Positions 6,032-8,735 of a stretch of DNA of 8,735 bases are shown piece after piece. The notes beneath the pieces are model-generated. The model saw only the letters and a list, made by a program, of their open reading frames with translations. It searched no databases and had not been told where the DNA came from. Made by a program: the position numbers and the translations under genes. Position 1 is the first letter of the stretch. Every line of letters starts with the position of its first letter. This DNA comes from an uncultured Lachnospiraceae bacterium (GTDB taxonomy: Bacteria; Bacillota; Clostridia; Lachnospirales; Lachnospiraceae). The stretch spans positions 1-8,735 of the forward strand of contig CAMJKC010000066.1 in NCBI GenBank assembly GCA_946406305.1, read 5' to 3'.

Positions 6032-8735
6032 TTATTTCTCCACTTTCCTCTTTATTATTTTAACTTGTATGTCATCTGCGTCATTAATACCATTGAATCT
6101 TATACTATTAATTTTATCATCACACAACAATAAATAATCTTGTGATATTCTTAATGCATATTTATTATTGCCTTCCTTCAAAAACAAATTATACCTAAAT
6201 CCGTCTATAATATTTTTATCATCAAATAGCTCAATACTAATATCTTTTTTCTCATATTTATTGATAATTTCAAAAACCAAATAATATGCATAATTTTTAT
6301 CTCTTTGAAAATCAATATTATATAGCAGCCTGCTGTTATCACTATAAATTATTTTATCATTATCAAAATTTTCATATTTACCCATGACATAAGCTAAGTC
6401 TTTAATATAATAATCATGTCCATAATTATATATAATTTTATCATTTACGAGATTATTATAATCATATCCATAGTCAATAATTTTAAAAGGCAAATTTCGT
6501 AATTTTTCTATATATTCATTGTACTTATTATTCAAACAATAAATAACAACTTCATCTATACTAACTAATGGACGATAATTATTATAAATGTACTCAGCAA
6601 TAGTATAGTATCTCACATTATGTTGAACATCATAAATATGTTGAACATAAGATGTTTTTGAATTTCCTAATATTGCAAGTGGAACTTTGTATGTGCTAAT
6701 TTCTTCTAGAAAATCATGTTGAGATTGTAAATCGCTTAAAAGTCCTGGAGATTGCGCAACATATACTGGAAGTTTACGATTTGCATATGCATAAACAGAT
6801 GTTACATTGGCAAAATCTATAAATGTCTCGTCAGTGTCAAGTAATGTATCAAATATAGTTTTAAAATCACCATATAATTTTTTTGTTTTATTATCAGCGT
6901 CTACTTGAATATATTTTTCATTCTTTCTTATATCATCTTTCTGCAAACTAACATTAATTATTTTACCAGCTAATGATGATGTATAATTAGCAGGTTTAAA
7001 TGTCAAAAGCATAGGAATAATAATTATTAACACTGAATATGCTAACAAATATTGAATTTTATTACGATTTATATCATTTTTACCATTCGTAATTGCAATA
7101 AAAAATATACAAAATGTAAATGAAAAATAATTAAACAACACCCCTGTTGTTCCTTGTGTTATTAAATAATTATGAAAAGCTATGCCTCTAGAAATGTATA
7201 ATATTTGTGATATAGAAAAAATAATTAGAATATAAATATATATATTTTGCTCTTTATTAAACAATAGATTTGCAGCAGAATAAATAATACCCAATACAGC
7301 AAATGCCGGAAATGCAAAATAAGAGATAAAATACTGTAACGAAGAATAATTCCCTAAATTTGTGTGTGCTAAAGTTGCAAATGAATTTAATGTTAATGAT
7401 TTCCATTCTAAAACTCTTGAAACAATATTGATTCTATTTTCAAATGCATATAAAACAAGCAATAACAATACTATAAATCCGATTATAATTCCCGTTGTCA
7501 CAAATTCAATTAAGTATTTAGTTTTTTTATTATAAACACAATATAAAATATATGAAAAAATAGATGCTATTCCAAGGGTTATTCCACCATCATATAAATA
7601 AAACGCATTTATTAAAGTTATAGTCCAAAATAGCCATATGTTCTTTATGCTAAACTTTTTTATTAATAAAACCAATAAAACTGGAGAAATCAAATTAAAT
7701 GTAATGTTTTTAAATCCAGCAACATCTAATGGCATAAATATAATAAATAATATTGCAAATTTTATATCATCAAATAATAAATAAATTAAACAAAATAATG
7801 TCATATAGCCAATAATATCTATAAAACCATGATATGGTGTTAAAAATATACCTAATACATTTTTATGTACTATGTAATATAAAAATTGTGTCCAAATATC
7901 ATATAGTGCATGTGCTGGGAAATAATCAATAAATGGTACTTTCCCATATTTAACACTTTCATATATAACTGTATTATTTCCTAACTCAAAAATATTTGCA
8001 TAATCATTATAATTTAAAATATAACTACTCTTTGTATTAAGATATATAAAGACTAATATTGAAATTATGCTCAACAACAATATACTATTATCATTAATTA
8101 CAATTTTCTTCTTGTTTAAAACTATTGATAATAATAAAAAAATAATAAAATATAGTATTGATATACATATATTAGTATTCAATACTATAATATCAAAAGC
8201 CACTTTTTCTCTCACAATGAAAAAAAGTTCATATGTTAAGCAGTATATAATTGGAAACAAACAAATAAAAAGAATTTTTTTACTGCTAAATACTATTTTC
8301 TCACTATATAGTTCCTTGTTCTTTACTTTTATATTTACACAGTAATTATATATTAACAAAACTATGGCACACATTATTCCAGCAACATATGTACTACCGG
8401 TAAAGATTTTTACAACAATTAGCAAACTCCAAAAAAATATGTTTATTTTAAAAAAATCACTATAAAATACCGATTGATTTTTAAATATTAAATAGCATAA
8501 AATTATAAGTATGTAAAAACTTAAAATAACAAATATATACTGATTGGCATCAACTAATGACAATTTTGTATAAATTTTAGGATTTAATTCAAATATTTTT
8601 GAAGCATATGAAGTTACAATTAATAAAAATGTTGATATATTCAATATCAAAAACTCTGAACAATTTTTTTCATAATCTATAATGTCTAAAGTACATATTT
8701 TTCTACCTATAAAAAATACTATAATCAAAATAATT
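6032..8735 (-). CDS. Large polytopic membrane protein, GT-C glycosyltransferase-like (5' end cut by window)
   Basis: The frame is open from the stop at 6032-6034 to the right edge. The first possible start inside the window is a TTG at 8728, but two sense codons lie before it and no ribosome site can be seen, so the true start is probably outside. Residue numbers count from that TTG. About 18 hydrophobic segments lie between 26 and 576. After about seven of them comes a hydrophilic loop (about 232-287) with NYNDYANIFELG (D242), YGKVPFIDYFPAHALYD (D268) and a following Trp. This resembles the first catalytic loop of PMT/ArnT-like GT-C enzymes, in which an acidic residue and a GK-x-P-x-x-D-x-x segment recur. 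The last 320 residues (577-898) are soluble and probably extracytoplasmic, with SVYAYANRKLPVYVAQSPG (644-662) and a beta-rich end. I infer a transferase using a polyprenyl-phosphate sugar on the outer face; a polymerase or unknown membrane protein is the alternative. An 18-bp tandem repeat encodes a doubled VQH. Confidence 0.65.
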   Translation of the reverse strand, partial: IILIIVFFIGRKICTLDIIDYEKNCSEFLILNISTFLLIVTSYASKIFELNPKIYTKLSLVDANQYIFVILSFYILIILCYLIFKNQSVFYSDFFKINIFFWSLLIVVKIFTGSTYVAGIMCAIVLLIYNYCVNIKVKNKELYSEKIVFSSKKILFICLFPIIYCLTYELFFIVREKVAFDIIVLNTNICISILYFIIFLLLSIVLNKKKIVINDNSILLLSIISILVFIYLNTKSSYILNYNDYANIFELGNNTVIYESVKYGKVPFIDYFPAHALYDIWTQFLYYIVHKNVLGIFLTPYHGFIDIIGYMTLFCLIYLLFDDIKFAILFIIFMPLDVAGFKNITFNLISPVLLVLLIKKFSIKNIWLFWTITLINAFYLYDGGITLGIASIFSYILYCVYNKKTKYLIEFVTTGIIIGFIVLLLLVLYAFENRINIVSRVLEWKSLTLNSFATLAHTNLGNYSSLQYFISYFAFPAFAVLGIIYSAANLLFNKEQNIYIYILIIFSISQILYISRGIAFHNYLITQGTTGVLFNYFSFTFCIFFIAITNGKNDINRNKIQYLLAYSVLIIIIPMLLTFKPANYTSSLAGKIINVSLQKDDIRKNEKYIQVDADNKTKKLYGDFKTIFDTLLDTDETFIDFANVTSVYAYANRKLPVYVAQSPGLLSDLQSQHDFLEEISTYKVPLAILGNSKTSYVQHIYDVQHNVRYYTIAEYIYNNYRPLVSIDEVVIYCLNNKYNEYIEKLRNLPFKIIDYGYDYNNLVNDKIIYNYGHDYYIKDLAYVMGKYENFDNDKIIYSDNSRLLYNIDFQRDKNYAYYLVFEIINKYEKKDISIELFDDKNIIDGFRYNLFLKEGNNKYALRISQDYLLLCDDKINSIRFNGINDADDIQVKIIKRKVEK
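6619..6648. repeat. Short in-frame tandem repeat, 18-bp period
   Basis: TATGTTGAACAT occurs at 6619-6630 and again at 6637-6648, offset by 18 bp. On the coding strand this doubles a six-residue unit, giving VQHIYDVQHN (residues 695-704) in the membrane protein's C-terminal domain. It keeps the frame. It may be a small duplication or coincidence. Confidence 0.5.

Noticed and set aside
8729..8735. Treating TTG at 8728 as the true start of the membrane protein
   Set aside because: The reading frame stays open to the window edge with two more sense codons, and no ribosome site can be seen, so the gene is better described as truncated.
1..8735. Mobile element, CRISPR array, tRNA, riboswitch or defence system
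   Set aside because: Every stretch is accounted for by colinear glycan-synthesis genes. I saw no transposase, integrase, regularly spaced repeats, tRNA-like cloverleaf or nuclease/helicase motifs.

Overview
This window is an internal piece of a surface-polysaccharide (capsule, O-antigen-like or cell-wall glycan) biosynthesis locus. All eight genes lie on the minus strand, so the transcription order runs from the right edge to the left edge. The genes overlap or sit 1-3 bases apart, except for one 47-bp gap, which suggests a single operon that continues past both edges. Base composition is very AT-rich (by eye about a quarter G+C). Stops are all TAA, TGG is used for tryptophan, and most genes have purine-rich Shine-Dalgarno sequences (GAGGAG, AAGGA, GGAG). 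This fits a low-GC Gram-positive (Firmicutes, probably Clostridia/Lachnospiraceae-like). The taxonomic guess is weak, because such loci are often more AT-rich than their host genome and are often transferred.

In transcription order: (1) a large polytopic membrane protein with a GT-C-glycosyltransferase-like layout, 5' end cut by the window (6032-8735); (2) a soluble GT2 glycosyltransferase of the dolichol-phosphate-mannose-synthase-like group (5343-6029); (3) an FAD-dependent protein that aligns along its length with UDP-galactopyranose mutase but has changed active-site positions (4136-5341); (4) an extended SDR sugar-nucleotide dehydrogenase/reductase (3153-4088); (5) an RmlC/RfbC-type 3,5-epimerase with its catalytic residues present (2588-3160); (6) a GalE-like extended SDR epimerase (1655-2584); (7) a second GT2 glycosyltransferase, distantly abequosyltransferase-like (736-1665); (8) the N-terminal half of a Wzx-type flippase (1-734), running off the left edge.

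Together these suggest assembly of an undecaprenyl-linked repeat unit. Genes 4 to 6 would make one or more nucleotide sugars, probably a 6-deoxyhexose through a 4-keto intermediate. Gene 3 may change the ring form of a sugar. The GT2 enzymes would add sugars on the cytoplasmic face, and Wzx would export the lipid-linked unit. The GT-C-like protein may use a polyprenyl-phosphate sugar on the outside. The first steps of the deoxysugar pathway (nucleotidylyltransferase and 4,6-dehydratase) and the polymerase are not in the window. There is no RNA gene, CRISPR array, insertion sequence, transposase or convincing terminator, and no gene-free stretch above 50 bp. The best candidates for something undescribed are the mutase-like flavoprotein and its pairing with a deoxysugar pathway.
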